Program-made: the position numbers and the translations under genes
Notes under the pieces: model-generated
The model's database searches: none
Told to the model about the DNA's origin: nothing
What the model saw: the letters and a program-made list of their open reading frames with translations, nothing else
Part shown: positions 14,873 through 27,920 of the stretch, one piece after another
Layout: each line of letters starts with the position of its first letter
How positions within the stretch are numbered: position 1 is the stretch's first letter
Assembly (NCBI GenBank): GCA_020746105.1
Contig: CM036618.1
Location: forward strand, 116,691,308-116,755,307
Reading direction: 5' to 3'
Source: Trogon surrucura
Lineage: Eukaryota > Chordata > Aves > Trogoniformes > Trogonidae
Length of the DNA stretch: 64,000 bases

Positions 14873-15014
14873 CTCTCTCTTCGTCTGCAGCGTCCTGCGC
14901 TCCTCCTGCAAACGGTTTGGCAGGCTCCGAGAAAGTAATCGCTACAGCTTTGTGGGAGATACAAACAACAGCCGACATGAGTTGAACCCACCTCTGCTAA
15001 TTAATATAGCCAGG

Positions 15015-15018
<4 letters not shown>

Positions 15019-15046
<28 letters not shown>
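15019..15046. repeat. Poly(T) run, 28 bases
   Basis: An uninterrupted run of 28 T. There is no recognisable retrotransposon body on the minus strand upstream of an A-tail and no clear target-site duplication, so I call it a simple homopolymer. Avian CR1 elements do not end in poly(A), so it is not a CR1 tail. A processed-pseudogene tail on the minus strand is possible, but I see no matching gene body at 15047 onwards. Confidence 0.9.
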
Positions 15047-15049
<3 letters not shown>

Positions 15050-16984
15050 TCTCCAGGAGCGAGGCAGAATGATGCTTCAGAGAAGGAGTCCTTTGGATCT
15101 TTTAAACCTCTGAGTTCTGTATGTGCTGTAAAGGCTTGCAAAGTAAGGGAAAGGCAGGAGTGCGAGTGTTGGATGGTCAGTCCCCATTCAGCATTCAGCA
15201 GCAGTTCAGATAAAAGCAGGCTTAAAGAACGGGAGGAAATAAACCTGAAAATCCTGTTACTTACTGCTGCTGCAAAATCTGTGCTACCTCTGGTCTCCTA
15301 ACCTTGAAGAAGGATGTGATAGACATAGAAGGATATAACAGGCATCGGCAGGGTGAGGAGAGGTGTGAAAATCCTGCGGACGGGGAGAGGAGGCAGACAT
15401 TCCTTGTTCTCACTGCCATTTTTTCTTTTATGTACAGGCCCCTTTTTGCCCTCCTAGGCCCCCAAATAGTCCAAATCTTTCCATACCATCTCCACACCCT
15501 CCTAGCCCTTTGTTAAGACAATAAGCAAAGAAATTGAAAAGCAAGGTATTTAAACCAGAAACAAGTACTTTTATTACTACGGTATTCAGTTAGTCTTGGC
15601 TTTGTTAGTGTCTTTTGGTCAAGACTGCAGCAGAAAGATCAGCCATCAGCACAAACCCCTAGGTTGCAAGGGTTAAAAAGGTGTAGTGCTTTGGTGTTTG
15701 AAAGAAGAAGAAACACATGGATTTTAAGGACACAGGCCCACTCACAAATTTTATGTTACTTCACTGTAGGACAGCTGGCTAAAACCAGGCAACAGCATTT
15801 GGTATTGCACGTCCTTTTCCTGTTCCCTGCTTCCTTAAGTTGGGATGGCTTGAGTTTTATAATGCTCCTCCATCTCCCTGCTTTAAATCGCAGCGCAATT
15901 CGTTTTTCTTTTGTCTGAGAGCTGCTACGGGCCTTGGTGGTTCTTCCATTCAAGAGCCGCAGTGAGAGGAGACAGCAGGGTGGTGTCACTGCACCATCAC
16001 GGCCGTGAGGGGCCAGGCCAGCAGGAGGTCAGAGAGGCAAGGTCCTTGGTGCTGAGGTTGGTCTTGTAAGAGGACGCATTTAGTCTGATTGCAGGAACAG
16101 GGAGGAGGTGAAACGTTACAGTCCTAAAGCAAGAGCGATGACCTTGCATCTGCCAAGGGGAGCTGACCACAGATCTTATATTTTGTTGATGCAGTAGAAC
16201 AGGGCTGCAGTGTTACAGGTTTACTACCAATACAAAATGTATCTGTTCAGCTGAACGCTGGTCTCCGAACTGTGGATGCAGACCAAAAACAGAGGCCTGA
16301 TGTGGAGAGAACAAAACAGAAACATCTCTGCTTCGAAGACACAGAAAGCCAAGTGAGCGCTCACACCATTTCCACTTTCCCTGGGAGAAGTGATTAAGAT
16401 CTTTTATATTTCGTTGCCCTCTCCTCCCTTTGTTCATGGGAAGAAAAAGAAAGAGATAACCGATTAAATATCTGACATGGAGAAGCTGCAGCCTTTCTTT
16501 GTGCAGAAGCATTTCCGATTCTCACATGCTGATTTTCATATTCAGTTTTCATATGCTGAGCAAATCACTTGTTAATTGTTAAGTGACTGCTCTGCAATTC
16601 AGTTATGGAAATGATTTCTACTTCAGTAGCACTCGCCCTTGAATTGAGAACAAGAGGTCAACCAAAATTAGATAACTTTTGTTTGAATCTTTTTCTAAAA
16701 AAAGATATGGTTCAACACGATGCCTGTCAAGAAGACTGTGAAGTGCCGTGTGCGTTAAAACGTTGTCTTAATGGCAAGGGTGTTTGGGGGATCGTGTTGG
16801 GAACTGGTGTCCTGATCTGTCCTAACTGCAGTTTGGAACAGATGAATCCAGGTGTGGTGCGTTGACTGTAGTGCAGAGTTCGTGTTCTATTGCCTGTGTT
16901 CCTTTCGAGGATGAATTTTGAAATTGCAGCTTGAATAAAATAAAGTTGAAATTGTAGCTGAGGCAAAGAGAGCTGTGTGGGCAG

Positions 16985-17062
16985 AGCCTATGGCCCCTTG
17001 ACTTCAGTGGGGTTCTGCATAGGCATAAGTGTCCTCCCACACTAATCTCTTTGCGGGATTGC
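16985..17062. repeat. Possible ancient amniote interspersed repeat remnant
   Basis: The segment contains ccccttgacttcagtggggt followed by ttctgcataggcataagtgt and a cgggattgcacc block. From general knowledge, sequences of the type ttgacttcagtggg paired with cactgaagtcaatggg recur widely in bird, crocodile and turtle genomes as remnants of old interspersed repeats. The family cannot be named without a library search. Similar wording appears at 17350-17412. Confidence 0.4.
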
Positions 17063-17349
17063 ACCTACAGTTTCAGCTTTCATTGGGAGCCTTTACTTTT
17101 TCTCTAACACAAGGAAAGAGGCTGGGGAAAATAAAAGGAGTTATGTCTCATGTAGCAAAAATTAGGAAGGACATATTCTGTGTTTATTAAAAAAAGTACA
17201 ACTAAAATGCAAATATGTAGATTCTGCTTTTTATTACAATATATTAATTTTATTTTTTTTATTAAATAGCTTATCTGCTTTTTTTTCAGCAGAGAGCTAT
17301 ATTCCTCCGGCGTCTCCCTGCCAGTGCATAATGCTGATATTTTAGTGCA

Positions 17350-17412
17350 TTTGATCCAAAGGTCACTGAAGTCATTGCAGAGATTCCCCCTATCTCTAGC
17401 GGGCTTTGCACC
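17350..17412. repeat. Possible ancient amniote interspersed repeat remnant
   Basis: The segment reads atccaaaggtcactgaagtc, then attgcagagattcccc and agcgggctttgcaccac. The order resembles the palindrome-like amniote repeat remnant (cactgaagtcaatgg followed by a gggctttg block). It is 0.3 kb from a similar stretch at 16985-17062, so both may belong to one degraded insertion. The family name is not determinable here. Confidence 0.4.
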
Positions 17413-20400
17413 ACACTCGGCGAGAGGTGCTGTTCTGCTGATAAACCTGACTGCGGTGTCTGTCCTGGGGCTTTGGAGCAGTGATAACAGCAGTGCTGGA
17501 GGGGCTGGTCAGCAGACGGCACTGTGAATATGCGGCTGCCTTGCTTTCTGTGGGACATGGCAAATTGGAAGACAGCAGTTTGCATTTTAAAAGAAGTGAG
17601 AAAAAACCACCAAAAATTAAATAAACCGTTTTTTCCCCTTTTTTGGGGCTTTTTTTCCCCTTGTAAGATCGTACATTCAAATTATGGAAAAGAAACAAGT
17701 GCAGCTATTTCGGTCCCACTGAGAATATGTGTTTGCAGTGGCAACATAACTCTTGAGTAGTCCCCTTTGTCTCCACAAATTCTACTTTCAGATCATCAGA
17801 AAGGATATAGATACATGCCATAAAAACAGCCAAAAAAAAAAGCCTGTTTGGCCTGACCACTTCGTCTTGCTCTATATTTTAAGAAGGAGAACCCAGCTGG
17901 GCTGCAGGCGTGTATTTAGGGCTTCGGGACGCTGTTATCGTGGTCTCAGATGAGCCGTTCTGCCCAGAGGAAAGCAGCTCCTCACTCCCCCCCTTGGAGG
18001 CACATCTGTGCGCTGCGCCAGTGTGCCGGGGCAGAGGGGTGATGCGGCTGGGCTGTGTGCCTCCGAGGATCTGCTTTGCCACCAGCCCTTGTGCCTTCCC
18101 TCTCAGAGGTGGGAACACAGCCCCGGGCACGTGGGTGCCTGGCCTCCCTGCGGTGCGATAAACGCGGCGGGGAGAGATGTGCGTGACCATTTTGTGGGCA
18201 CAAAGGTATTTGCTGTAGCTGGGTCGCGCTGGTCTAAGAGCCTTGGTGCAAGAACATAGGGAATTTTTGATATGGGCCTTTTTGAGGGCACTGCTTGTCG
18301 CAGAGACACAAACCAGCAGAGGATTTGCATGGCCTTTGCTAATCGCTTGTGAAACTTGCAGCAACCAAAATAAACACCGCTGTACTGTTTGTTCAGCTCT
18401 GCAGGTGAAGTTTTTGAGCAACATGCCCTGTAGTCCCCTCTCTGCTCCTCTGCTTCAGGCAATCCGGGTGCCTTTTAGGCCACACGGCACGTACACACTG
18501 TTGAGAAAGGAGCAGAAAAGAATGTTTTAAGCACATTTTATTCCAAAATGCTGATTGAAAGTAATTTTAATCTTTACTCTCTTCTTCAAGCAAACCAGGT
18601 ATAGTCTTGGCTGAGGACAGATTGGAGTTGAAAGACCGAGATCTTCTAGCTATTGCCATCAACGGGAGCTGGCATTGCCTGCTGTTATGGAAAATAAGGC
18701 CACATGAGCTTTCTTAGGGTATTAATTTCCATTCAGCCTTTAGATTTGTTGTAATACTTTTTGGCAGAACATTAATGGACACTTGAGTCCTTTATATAAC
18801 ATAAACTAAAACATTAAAGAGCTGTGAGGGAGCAAGAGAGCTCAGTTTGGGGGATGCTAACCAACTCACTAGGGCTGCAAGATGATAGTGCTCTCCGCCA
18901 GAATATGCCAGGATCCCAAGTCTCGCAGCCTCCTAAAGGTCAGGTATTCGCTGCTCAGATTTTGACTGTGTTCTTTGCCTGTGAGATTATTTTTAAATGC
19001 GGATTACTTGAACTGTGTCTATGTAGTTGGTATAAGAGTAATTCTGAACTCCGCAGCTTGTTCCTGTTTTCCTGCCAGTAAATATTGCAGTAATGGAGAG
19101 GAACATGGTTGACATTGATTTGATTAAATGAACAGTTGAGTTAAAAGCACAGAAATTTACTGACGTAACGAAGACTTAACTAAATGCAGAGTCTGCAAAC
19201 TCCAGTCTTGGGAAAACCCTGTAACAAAAACATGTCCCAGTGGCATGGCGAGTTTGATGTTATAATACAGTATTTTACAATACATTCAAGAGAATGGTAA
19301 ATAATATCACAAAGTAGTTGAATCTTGATTCTGAAAAGGTTTTTTTATGATGCTGAATGATGCTTGATTTTATTTTTTATTTTTTGCAATGCTGAATGAC
19401 TCCCATGTTAGATGATAGGGAGGTTAAAATGTAATGAATATGAAATCCGGGTCTGATTAATGTTCTCAGTAGAGAACTCGAGTTTAGGGTAAAAGCAGAA
19501 TATCCTCCCAGTAAGGGCTCCTTTCTTCTTAGACTGTTTTCATACTGCAATTAAGTGCTACAAGACTGAATAAACAGAGACTAGCCTAGGTATTTGGAGA
19601 TTAACTGTGTGTAGAAAAAGCCATAGTCTGGTATTTCAGCTCTGTGAGCAGGCTTAAAAACACCAGCTAAACAAAATATGGCACAAGAAAACAACTACAG
19701 CTGTCAAACAAGATAGAAATAGAAAAACGCAGAGCAGCACAGGAAGGCAAGGCTCATGAGTGAGGAAGGACATTTCCTGGGAAGGTCCCCTGCAGGAGAC
19801 TTTTGAAAGAAAGTACATCACCTTGTAGCAGTTCCAGTGAGATACTCTTTGTGAGTTAACAGCTGACACAGCTGAGCTTGAATAAATGATGGCGGAGCTT
19901 TCTAGTCTCTGCTACACTTGTGAGCACTGGTAGTGGAAGGACTGCTGGCAGTGGGGGAGCTGAGATGAGCTGAAGAAGAACGTCATTACAAGAAGTAAGA
20001 TGAGAACCTGATACCGTACCAGAAATCTATGGTATATCCTTTCGTTTTTAAATACTTGTGTCGATTCAAATCTCACAGTGATACAAAGGTAATTTCTTTT
20101 TTTACGTTTTTTTTTAGTGCTGCCTGTCTTTATGTACTTCTCCATCCAGTCTGGTGAATCTTGCAGGTATCACTGTGTTTTCTCTTTCTTTTAAAATCTC
20201 TTCAGCCCTGCCAGGTATCTGTAGGCATGCACTGGGACATTCACGTGGAGAAAGGTACATACAAATACAGTATTTCAGCCTCTATTTCATCCTATGACAG
20301 CCACTGGAATTGCATAGGATCCCCAAAAGCTTTCTTCTAAAGGAAGAAAAATAATGTGAAACTTTCAGTCTAATTTACACTTTTAGGGTGATTGGGCACT

Positions 20401-20480
20401 GGCAACCATCTCTACTACAGGATTTATGTGATTCCACATAAGGTTTTCATGTACCATCTCCCAAATGGAAGCTAGACCAG

Positions 20481-20675
20481 CGATAAGGTTAGATTCAGAC
20501 TAGATGTAAAGAAGAAATTTTTTATAGTGAGGGTGATGAAACCCTGGCACAGGTTGCCTGGAGAGGTGGTGGAGGCTCCGCCCCTGGAGACATTCAAGGT
20601 CAGGCTGGACGGAGCTCTGAGCAACCTGATCCAGTTAAAGATGGGGTGTTTGGGATTCTGTGTGTCTCTGTGTGT
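20481..20675 (+). repeat. CR1 LINE fragment, 3' end
   Basis: Contains the CR1 3' signature: ggttagattcagactagatg, a gtgagggtgatgaaaccctgg block, cacaggttgcctggagaggt, ggagacattcaaggtcaggc and a terminal gggattctgtgtgtctctgtg. The stretch that normally lies between the gatcc block and the tail is largely missing, so this copy has an internal deletion as well as 5' truncation. Confidence 0.9.
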
Positions 20676-23600
20676 TTATGAAGTGCTGAAGTGAAGACCA
20701 TGCAGCTTCGTGGGGGCGATTGACTTTGCAGCCTTCGCCTTGGTGTGTGGTGTTGACGTGTGGGATTCAGGAGGACTGGTTTTTAACAGTTATTATTAAT
20801 GCATTTCAATCATTCCACATTTATGAAGCTGGTAGACTACAGGGTTGAAGAAATCACTGGAAATTCCTATCAAATTCGCAGTTTTATAATTAGTGACTTG
20901 AACTGTGAACAGACAGGAGACCAAAATACCATTTACTTTATATACATCTAAACATAGGCCACTGTTCAGTGAGGGAGAGACATAAAGGGTTTTCCTTTCC
21001 ATTAAACACCGGGATGGCTGATGACCACAACAAATTTGGAAAGGCTTTTTAAGGGGTAGCTTGAGTCTCTACTTGAAGACATTGTGAAAGGGTGTTGGAG
21101 GAACCAGGTAAGCAGGCTGAGCAAGTGGCAATCAGATAAGCCTCCGTAGTGAGTTACAGGTACGATTGTGTGAAGAGTCGTCAGTAGATGAGATTGAAAT
21201 TTGCCTTTTGTCAGCATAACTAGGTCCTTTTTCCCTGTATTGTGTTGGTACCAGCAGATCTGTGGCTTCTATAACCTTTCCTTCCTGGCCACAGCACGTT
21301 GCTGTATGCGAGGGCACGGCGTTCGGGCTGTTTGTGTTCTGCCCTCACAGGAGAGACATTCGCAGTGTTTTTCTCCAGGGCAGCTGAGGGTTCAGGCTGA
21401 TCGACATCCATAATGAAGGAGCAGTGTCCTAGCAGCATCTGGAAAACAGCAGTTATGACTGAGCGCTCTTTCAGTAACGGAAAGAAATGGGAGGTCACTG
21501 ATCACAGACACAGGGTAGTTACCCCTTTGTTCACTGTCAGGCTCTGTATCTACGTGTTGTGACATAGTCTTTTTAAGTAGAGGCGTGAGTAAGTCACCCC
21601 TGTAATACAGAGTTTGTGTAGGGTTAGCACACACAAAAAAAGAAAATAAATGCAAATCTGAGTGATTATTTAAAAAAAAAAATAAATCAAAAATAGAGGA
21701 AGTTGGAAGATACAGAAATCAATGCTGGTTAACATCACTGGTTTGAAAACAGCTTAGCCATATAGAAAGTATATAAACCTTACATAAAAGTGTTAAGCTA
21801 TCTTTCTTTATTGTTAATTCATTACTCTGTGTTATTCCTGTTAATTCTTTGATGTGAAACATATAAGAACTGCAGTGTACACTCTCTTCTAACTAGTTAC
21901 ACTGGTTAAAATAGGGTTTGTTTGGTGTTTTTTTGCTGTAACGCTATGAAGAGAAACCTGTGCTTCCGAGAGACACAAAGACCGGCACGTTAAAGCATGT
22001 GCATCTCTGCATCCATAAATACTAATTTTTCATGTAAGTTATAAATTTTATTTTTTTTTCAGTAGTCTAACGTACACTGATAACATAAAAGCAATGGCAT
22101 TACATTTGCTGTGCAGTATCAGTGACCTAGTCCTGTGGTCCTGGAATTACTCCCATTTCTACAATCCTTCATCTGTTTAATCTGTGATATTACAGGCTTG
22201 ATGTTACATTAAAAGTATTAAAAAATTTGCAAGCGGGTTAACTTTTTGTTTCTATGAGGATGAAATAATGATTCGCTTAAGAGATTTTTGGTTCATGTAA
22301 TGCCAAAATAATGGAGAAGAATTAGAAGGCACTTTCAGTTACAGCTATTTGTGCTTTATTTTGTACAGTCATATGGAAATGAATTGCACTGTACCTTAGA
22401 GTTTTTGAAGGCCATGATTATGGGCTTGTTGCAAAAACAGCTCTGAGCTGAATTAAAAATAATGACTTCAGTGTTGTCAGAAATGTGGTCATGTGAAATC
22501 AGTGGATTGCTACCCATTCCAATTTTTCAGGAATTATCTAGACTTTCCTGTCATTGTCTCATGCCTCAGTGTATTTTGCAGAATATTAATGAATCTAAAA
22601 ATAACTTCTGAAGTTTGCAGCGGGCTCACAACGGACGCAGTGTGATAGAAGATTCGGTGCAGCATCTTACACTTTTATCACCCTGCATTGGTTTGTGGCA
22701 GCCCAGGGTTTTTTCCATTTTACCACTTACCTAACCGGAGAATCTAGGCAGCAAGAGTAAATCACTCTCATGAACACCTGACACAAAATATTTCCACTTA
22801 GTGTGAATCACCCAGTTCAGTGGGGTATTATCCTGATTTTTGAAGAAGAAAAGATAAGCTCAAATCCAATACTTTACTTCTTTTTTGGGGTCAGCTTTTC
22901 CTACTTTTGAGAACATTGTCATGACAACTTAGGCATTATTTCATTTTTTTTTAAGCACGGGTTACGCATGTCGTTTCTGTCTCATTCTTCCCCCAGTCCT
23001 GCTAGGAGTGGCATGAGCAGCTGTGCCTCAGAGAAGTAAACCTGGAGCAGCCAGGAAGTACTCAGTGCTGGGAGGGATCTTCCACCCTGATGGTCTACAA
23101 GAAGTTCATGTGTAGCTTGTTGTGTGTTTTAACATTCCTGCCGCAACTACCACAGATATTTGCATGGGAGAGGGATGTGACATTGTACATAAAGCCACAT
23201 GTAGCAGAATAAAACCCGATTCCTCTTAACCAGGAAGCCCTGGTGAGTCACATCTGATTCGTGTGCACCAGCTGTCAAGGAGAAGGCCTCCAAAGAGAGT
23301 TTTGGAAACAAGTAATAATAATGCTGAGGTGAGTTTATCAGGGTTTATTTATCAGCATTCATTTATTTTCTGCCATTGGGCAGTACAATAGCAAGTTCCC
23401 ACAGTAATGAGTAAGAATAGTCTACAATTAAGGGATGTTTCTGTGATAGAGCTTGATGGCATCATTGCAGAAATGATCTATAGATATGCCTTTTCCAAGG
23501 AAAATGCAGCCTGGCACTGTTTAAAAAGTATGTAATTTCCAGTTTGAATTTTGGATTATGTTGCAATCTGTTTTAATTTGTTTTATCTTGTCTTTTTAGG

Positions 23601-24668
23601 GATGGGGGAGGGTGTTTGGAACTTTTTTTTTTTTTTTAAGATTTGCATTTCTCTAGCCTGCAAGCCTGTAGGCAGGTACAGCTAAACCTTGAAGGTAACA
23701 TCTTACTGTTTCTTTCTGTGTTAGAGAACTAACTCAAACATGGAGCGTGCTCTTAATAACCTTCTGTCAGTGGCCAGGTTGCTCCCTCTGCGCTCAGCAG
23801 TGCTGCTTTGTTAAGGAATGACCGAAGCTGCTGTGCTTTAATTCCATTGATTTAAAAACCAGCCAGGTGACACTGATGGAGTCTAAAGGACTTCAGCTGG
23901 TTTGTGCTTTTTTTACTTGTGAAGGGAAGGCGCAGTTACTAACGCCGAGTCTGCACTACGCCCAGCCAGGGTCTCTAGGTTTCCTCGCTGGCTATTTCCA
24001 GACACTTTATTCTCAACTGCTGTTAAAATCTTTTAGCGATTAAGAAGTAAAAGGACGGATAGCTGAGAATGTGCCATTCTTGGTTGTGAGAATGGGAAGC
24101 TGGATCACACTGGCACAGGCAAAACCACTCTGATGCTGAGCCAGCAAGGAGGAAAACCCAGGCAGGGGGAGCAGAGCGGTGACACCTCTGCGTAAGGGCA
24201 GCGGCGGATAAAACGGGCGCTGGTAAGGTAGTTGGCTGTTGGTGATTTTCCTGTTGAAATACTGTTGCACCTGTGATTTGGGATATTACTTACTTGCTAG
24301 TTCCTGCAGGTGTTTTCCTAAAATAATGAAATGGAATTAGTGAATTTGGAGGACGTGGAAGAGTTAATATTTTCAGATATTTGCAGATTTTTTGGTAATA
24401 GCAACTCATGCTGCTGAAGCAGGTTATATCTAAGCCCATGCACGTGTTTCCTTTTAATCCAGGTAGTCAGTGTCTTAATACTTGCTTACAAAAGTGGAAA
24501 GAATAAAATTATAGGCTATGAATTTACTCCAAAATCAGTATTTTATCTTTTCTGTTTAATTAATGCCTTGAAAACAGAGCGACGTTTGTTCCTGCTCGTG
24601 GGTGTTGCTGGAGAAGTTGAGTATGCTTTGAATTCCCGTGCTTGTTTGCTGTCGTGCTCACTCCTGCG

Positions 24669-24692
24669 CGATGCAAGCTGTGATGCAAGCTG
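24669..24692. repeat. 12 bp tandem duplication
   Basis: gatgcaagctgt is followed immediately by gatgcaagctga. It is a two-copy duplication in COMMD1 intronic sequence, with no evident role. Confidence 0.6.
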
Positions 24693-27078
24693 ACGGCAAG
24701 TTCAGGCTTGCATAATGTCTTAGTGACCAGCTCCTTGCATTGCACCATGCTGAGCAGCCTTCTCAGGATTGTTTTATTTACTCCCCGCCAGCTTTTCTGT
24801 TTGCAGCCTGATTTGCTCGTACTATGAATTTTGAGATACTCATCTGGTGTTAATATTCACTGATTTAACCTTAAACCTACTGCTCTGATGTAAGCAAAAC
24901 CTCTGTTTTCTTTAGGGCACTTAGAATAAAAATCAAAAGTGCTTCTTAGATACATGTTTACAGAGGTAAATTCTGTTTGAAAGAAAATGGTTGGGTAGCT
25001 TGTAATGTATGTGGCTTTATATATTCTTGAATTTCTTCTAAGATATTATTCAGACATGGAGCTATGCCTGAAACCATCCAAAGGCAGGTTGTCCTTCTGT
25101 GAGTTTTGGTACTTTTTGCTGCTACAAATAATAATCCTGTCCGAGCAGTGTGCCTGGCACCTAATTGTGCAGCAGGAGGGTGTCTGCAGCTGGATGCGTT
25201 TGCTGGGAAGTGGGCAGCGTCCGTGGAGGACCAGTGAGAGCCCACCGGGCTGGTGTGGGTCCCCTTATCTCCTCCCGGATTCCTGCCCGGCTGCCGCACG
25301 CGTCCTAGCGCAGACCCGCACGGGCTGACTCAGGGCACGGGAGCCAGGTGCGATGTGCAGGTGACTCTTGGCCCGCCACCTCTTCTGCAGAATGTTATAT
25401 CACGTTGGAGGTACTCCCTGCTGGTTTTACCGTGTAAGCTAACATAAAATGCTGAGAGGTTTGGCAGTCATAACTCTAGCATCTTTATTTATCAGTGATG
25501 CACCTCATTACCTACATAATATATACTTGGTGGTTTTCCTGGTTAAGAGAGGAGGTAGGAGATTTACGTGGCTGCAGAATATTCAGTGATCTGGAAGGAA
25601 AAGTGACATGGAGTAGTAAAAAAATTGTTATCTATTACTTAGCCATGAGGAACCTGCAAGTTGTTAAAAAGCAGCAAAATTAATTTCTCTAGGAAATTTT
25701 ATGCCAGAAATTTCTTTGACTCACCCTTTCACACATCTGACTAAGAAGTGTATTTTAGTCACGTATCACTGAATGGTTGAGCTTCAGCCAAAACCAAAGG
25801 CAACATTTCTGGCCTCTACTGCTTTTGTTAATAACTGTTATTGAATTTCTGGCTTCCACAATTTTTTAGTTAAGAAAAAAACCCACTCCATAATTAAAGC
25901 ACTTTGCTTACCACAGTATCAAAAACTGTTATGGATAATGGTTTTCTTGCTAGCAAGCAAACACATAACTGTGAATATGAAACTGTTTTATCACTAGTCC
26001 TTTCTAAAATCACTTACTGTCTTTCTTGACCAAAAAACTTGGAAGGACTGAAAATCAGTGTCGGTTCTTAATCGCAGTGAGAGGTACTGGGAGGTTTGAA
26101 GGCAAGTTGGGTTTCTGGTGACATTACAGATTTGTTTTTTTCTTATGTGAGGGACAGATAGATCTTTAAAACATCCTAATCTAATGCAAAACCTAAGTCA
26201 GGAGAATGAAATGTCTTCCAGAGCAGTGAAATTATGTTGAAGCTCAGCCTTTTCAGAGCAAATGACAACTGTGTTGCCTGTACCAAAAAGATAAGACCTA
26301 CAGCCCCACAATACTCCCATGACTCTAGGATGCAGCTGCATGGGTACAGAAATCCCTGTCTGTACCTGGCTGGCTGGCTGTGTTTGCACACAAGCTCCAG
26401 AAGCTGATGCTTTTTCACCATCTGAAGCGTTTGCTTTTCTGGTAATTCACTGTTAATTCCTTTACAAAGAGCGGTTAATATTCTTACAAGCGCTGCATGA
26501 AGTTGCGAAGGCTTTACGTGTGGGCCTGGTGCGTTGGCCAGCGGCTGCGCGTCCTGGGGTGTCACTGAGATTCTTTCATCCCTCCCAGTCACTCAGGACA
26601 AGGATGAAGTTGCAGTGTTTTGGGTAGATGCTACTTGTATGGAAAAAAATGTATTTTGAAATAATGACAGATATTTTAGTCTGGCAGAAAGGAGATGAGC
26701 CCTAAAGATACGCTTCTGCTTTTCTGAGAACCGCGGGGATTGTGCTATGCGTAGAAATGCAGTGCATATACAGTGATTCTGATTGCTGAAACTATTCCAA
26801 GGTCTCACAGGGAATCCTCCCTCCATACTGGCTACACTTTAGTCTTCAGATGTTTCCAGTTTCTTCCTCTATCACTGATGGTGCGTCACCTGGAATGACC
26901 TTTCTTGCACAGTTGTGCTGCCGGCAATCTCAAACCGTTCCTTTGCCAGACTCACTGTATGAAGCACTTTGTAAGTATTGACATATCAGTAGGTAAGGGT
27001 AATGTACTGGAAATCTCAGGAGACCTTTTCATATTGGTGTTTATTGATGAGTTTCATAAGTTTTCGTGAGTTTTGAAC

Positions 27079-27125
27079 TGTGTGTATATATATGTGTATA
27101 TATACACACATGGATATATAAATAC
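27079..27125. repeat. TG/TA alternating repeat with a 16 bp perfect palindrome
   Basis: An alternating purine-pyrimidine tract (tgtgtatatatatgtgtata followed by tatacacaca) includes tgtgtatatatacaca at 27093-27108, which equals its own reverse complement. It could extrude a small cruciform or slip. It lies about 0.7 kb upstream of the COMMD1 last exon. No function is implied. Confidence 0.8.
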
Positions 27126-27783
27126 ATATTCTTTACTTTTTATATATATTTTTATTATCTGAGCCTTTGACAAGATCCTTTTACTATATCCCAATATACA
27201 TCTTGTCAGAGAATAACTATTTTTTTAACACGTGACAGAACTTTTCAGAGTGAATCGGTGATGTTTCTTAACTTGCTCCTACGTTTATATTGATACTACG
27301 GCCCATGTGTAAGAGAATATAAAACTCTCTTGAATTTCCAGACTGGAATATCGTGTACAAGACTGTGGTCTGAATTCTTGTTTTGCCCTGTATAAAATCT
27401 CTGCAGTTCCCAGAGTCTGCAGCAACAGCTTTCGAGATCACCTGATTGGAGAGAGAAGTCGAAGTCTCAGATATAATTTAAAATTTACAAGTTTGCAAAG
27501 GTCTTCAGCTAAGGAGAAGCCTGAAGTGTGATGCCTGCGTTGAAAGCAAGGGCAGGCAGTGCTCAGCCTTCCTTTGTCCTCTTTTGCAGCTGCTGGCAGG
27601 TACTTCTCTCACTCGGTAGGTGCATATCCCACCGCTGACTCTACTGAGGTTAAGTGGCTCCAGGAAAAAAGGAGACACGGGACACAAATCATCAGGAAAC
27701 CAGAACTTGTTATCCTGCCTCCACTGTATACCTGAAGAACCATTATTTTTCTCAACTATTGTTCTTGCAATTTTGTTTTGTAG

Positions 27784-27891
27784 GAATCGGAGTTCCTCTG
27801 TCTGGAGTTTGATGAGGCCAAGGTGAGCCAGATGCTGAAGAAACTCTCGGAAATAGAGGAGAGCATGACTTTGTTGACTCAGACCACTTAA
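27784..27891 (+). CDS. COMMD1: COMM domain-containing protein 1, terminal coding exon (partial gene)
   Basis: The exon opens after ttgttttgtag and encodes 35 residues, then TAA. The peptide begins ESEFLCLEFDEAKVSQMLKK and ends EIEESMTLLTQTT. From memory the human COMMD1 C-terminus starts ESEFLCLEFDEVKV and also ends shortly after a L-S-E-x-E-E-S block, so the match covers nearly the whole exon. It is the end of the COMM domain, the leucine-rich helix region used for COMMD-COMMD pairing and containing nuclear export signal residues. The protein is a cytosolic and endosomal scaffold of the COMMD/CCDC22/CCDC93 complex. It acts in recycling of membrane proteins including copper ATPases and in ubiquitin-dependent turnover of NF-kB. 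The intron before it is most simply phase 0. The earlier exons lie outside the window or were not recognised. B3GNT2 follows on the same strand, matching mammalian synteny. The frame is intact. Confidence 0.93.
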   Translation, partial: ESEFLCLEFDEAKVSQMLKKLSEIEESMTLLTQTT

Positions 27892-27920
27892 CCAAATAAA
27901 GAGATTGCAACACAGAAAAC
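27892..27920 (+). terminator. COMMD1: COMMD1 3' UTR with polyadenylation signal
   Basis: AATAAA lies at 27895-27900, only three bases after the stop codon (27889-27891). Cleavage normally occurs 10-30 bases downstream, so the 3' UTR would be about 20-40 bases, unusually short. No second AATAAA is evident in the next few hundred bases. The exact end is inferred. Confidence 0.7.

Larger units (their letters stand above)
1..27783 (+). other. COMMD1: COMMD1 last intron (3' part), no coding exon recognised
   Basis: This stretch lies directly upstream of the COMMD1 terminal exon and ends in a usable acceptor: a pyrimidine-rich tract then ttgttttgtag at 27773-27783. COMMD1 is known to have few exons and very long introns, so a 27.8 kb intron part is expected. 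I looked for the preceding exon, which encodes the middle of the protein and the start of the COMM domain, and did not recognise it, though a by-eye scan is not exhaustive. The short open frames on both strands show no family resemblance and have the look of chance ORFs. Apart from the repeats listed separately the sequence appears unique and AT-rich. Assignment to the intron is inference from the exon; the lack of other genes is what I see. Confidence 0.75.

Noticed and set aside
15019..15046. T28 run as the tail of a minus-strand processed pseudogene
   Set aside because: No gene-like sequence follows at 15047 onwards on the minus strand and no clear target-site duplication is visible.
17879..18424. 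181-codon minus-strand frame
   Set aside because: Lies in a locally GC-richer intronic patch with overlapping frames on both strands. No recognisable motif, splice context or promoter.
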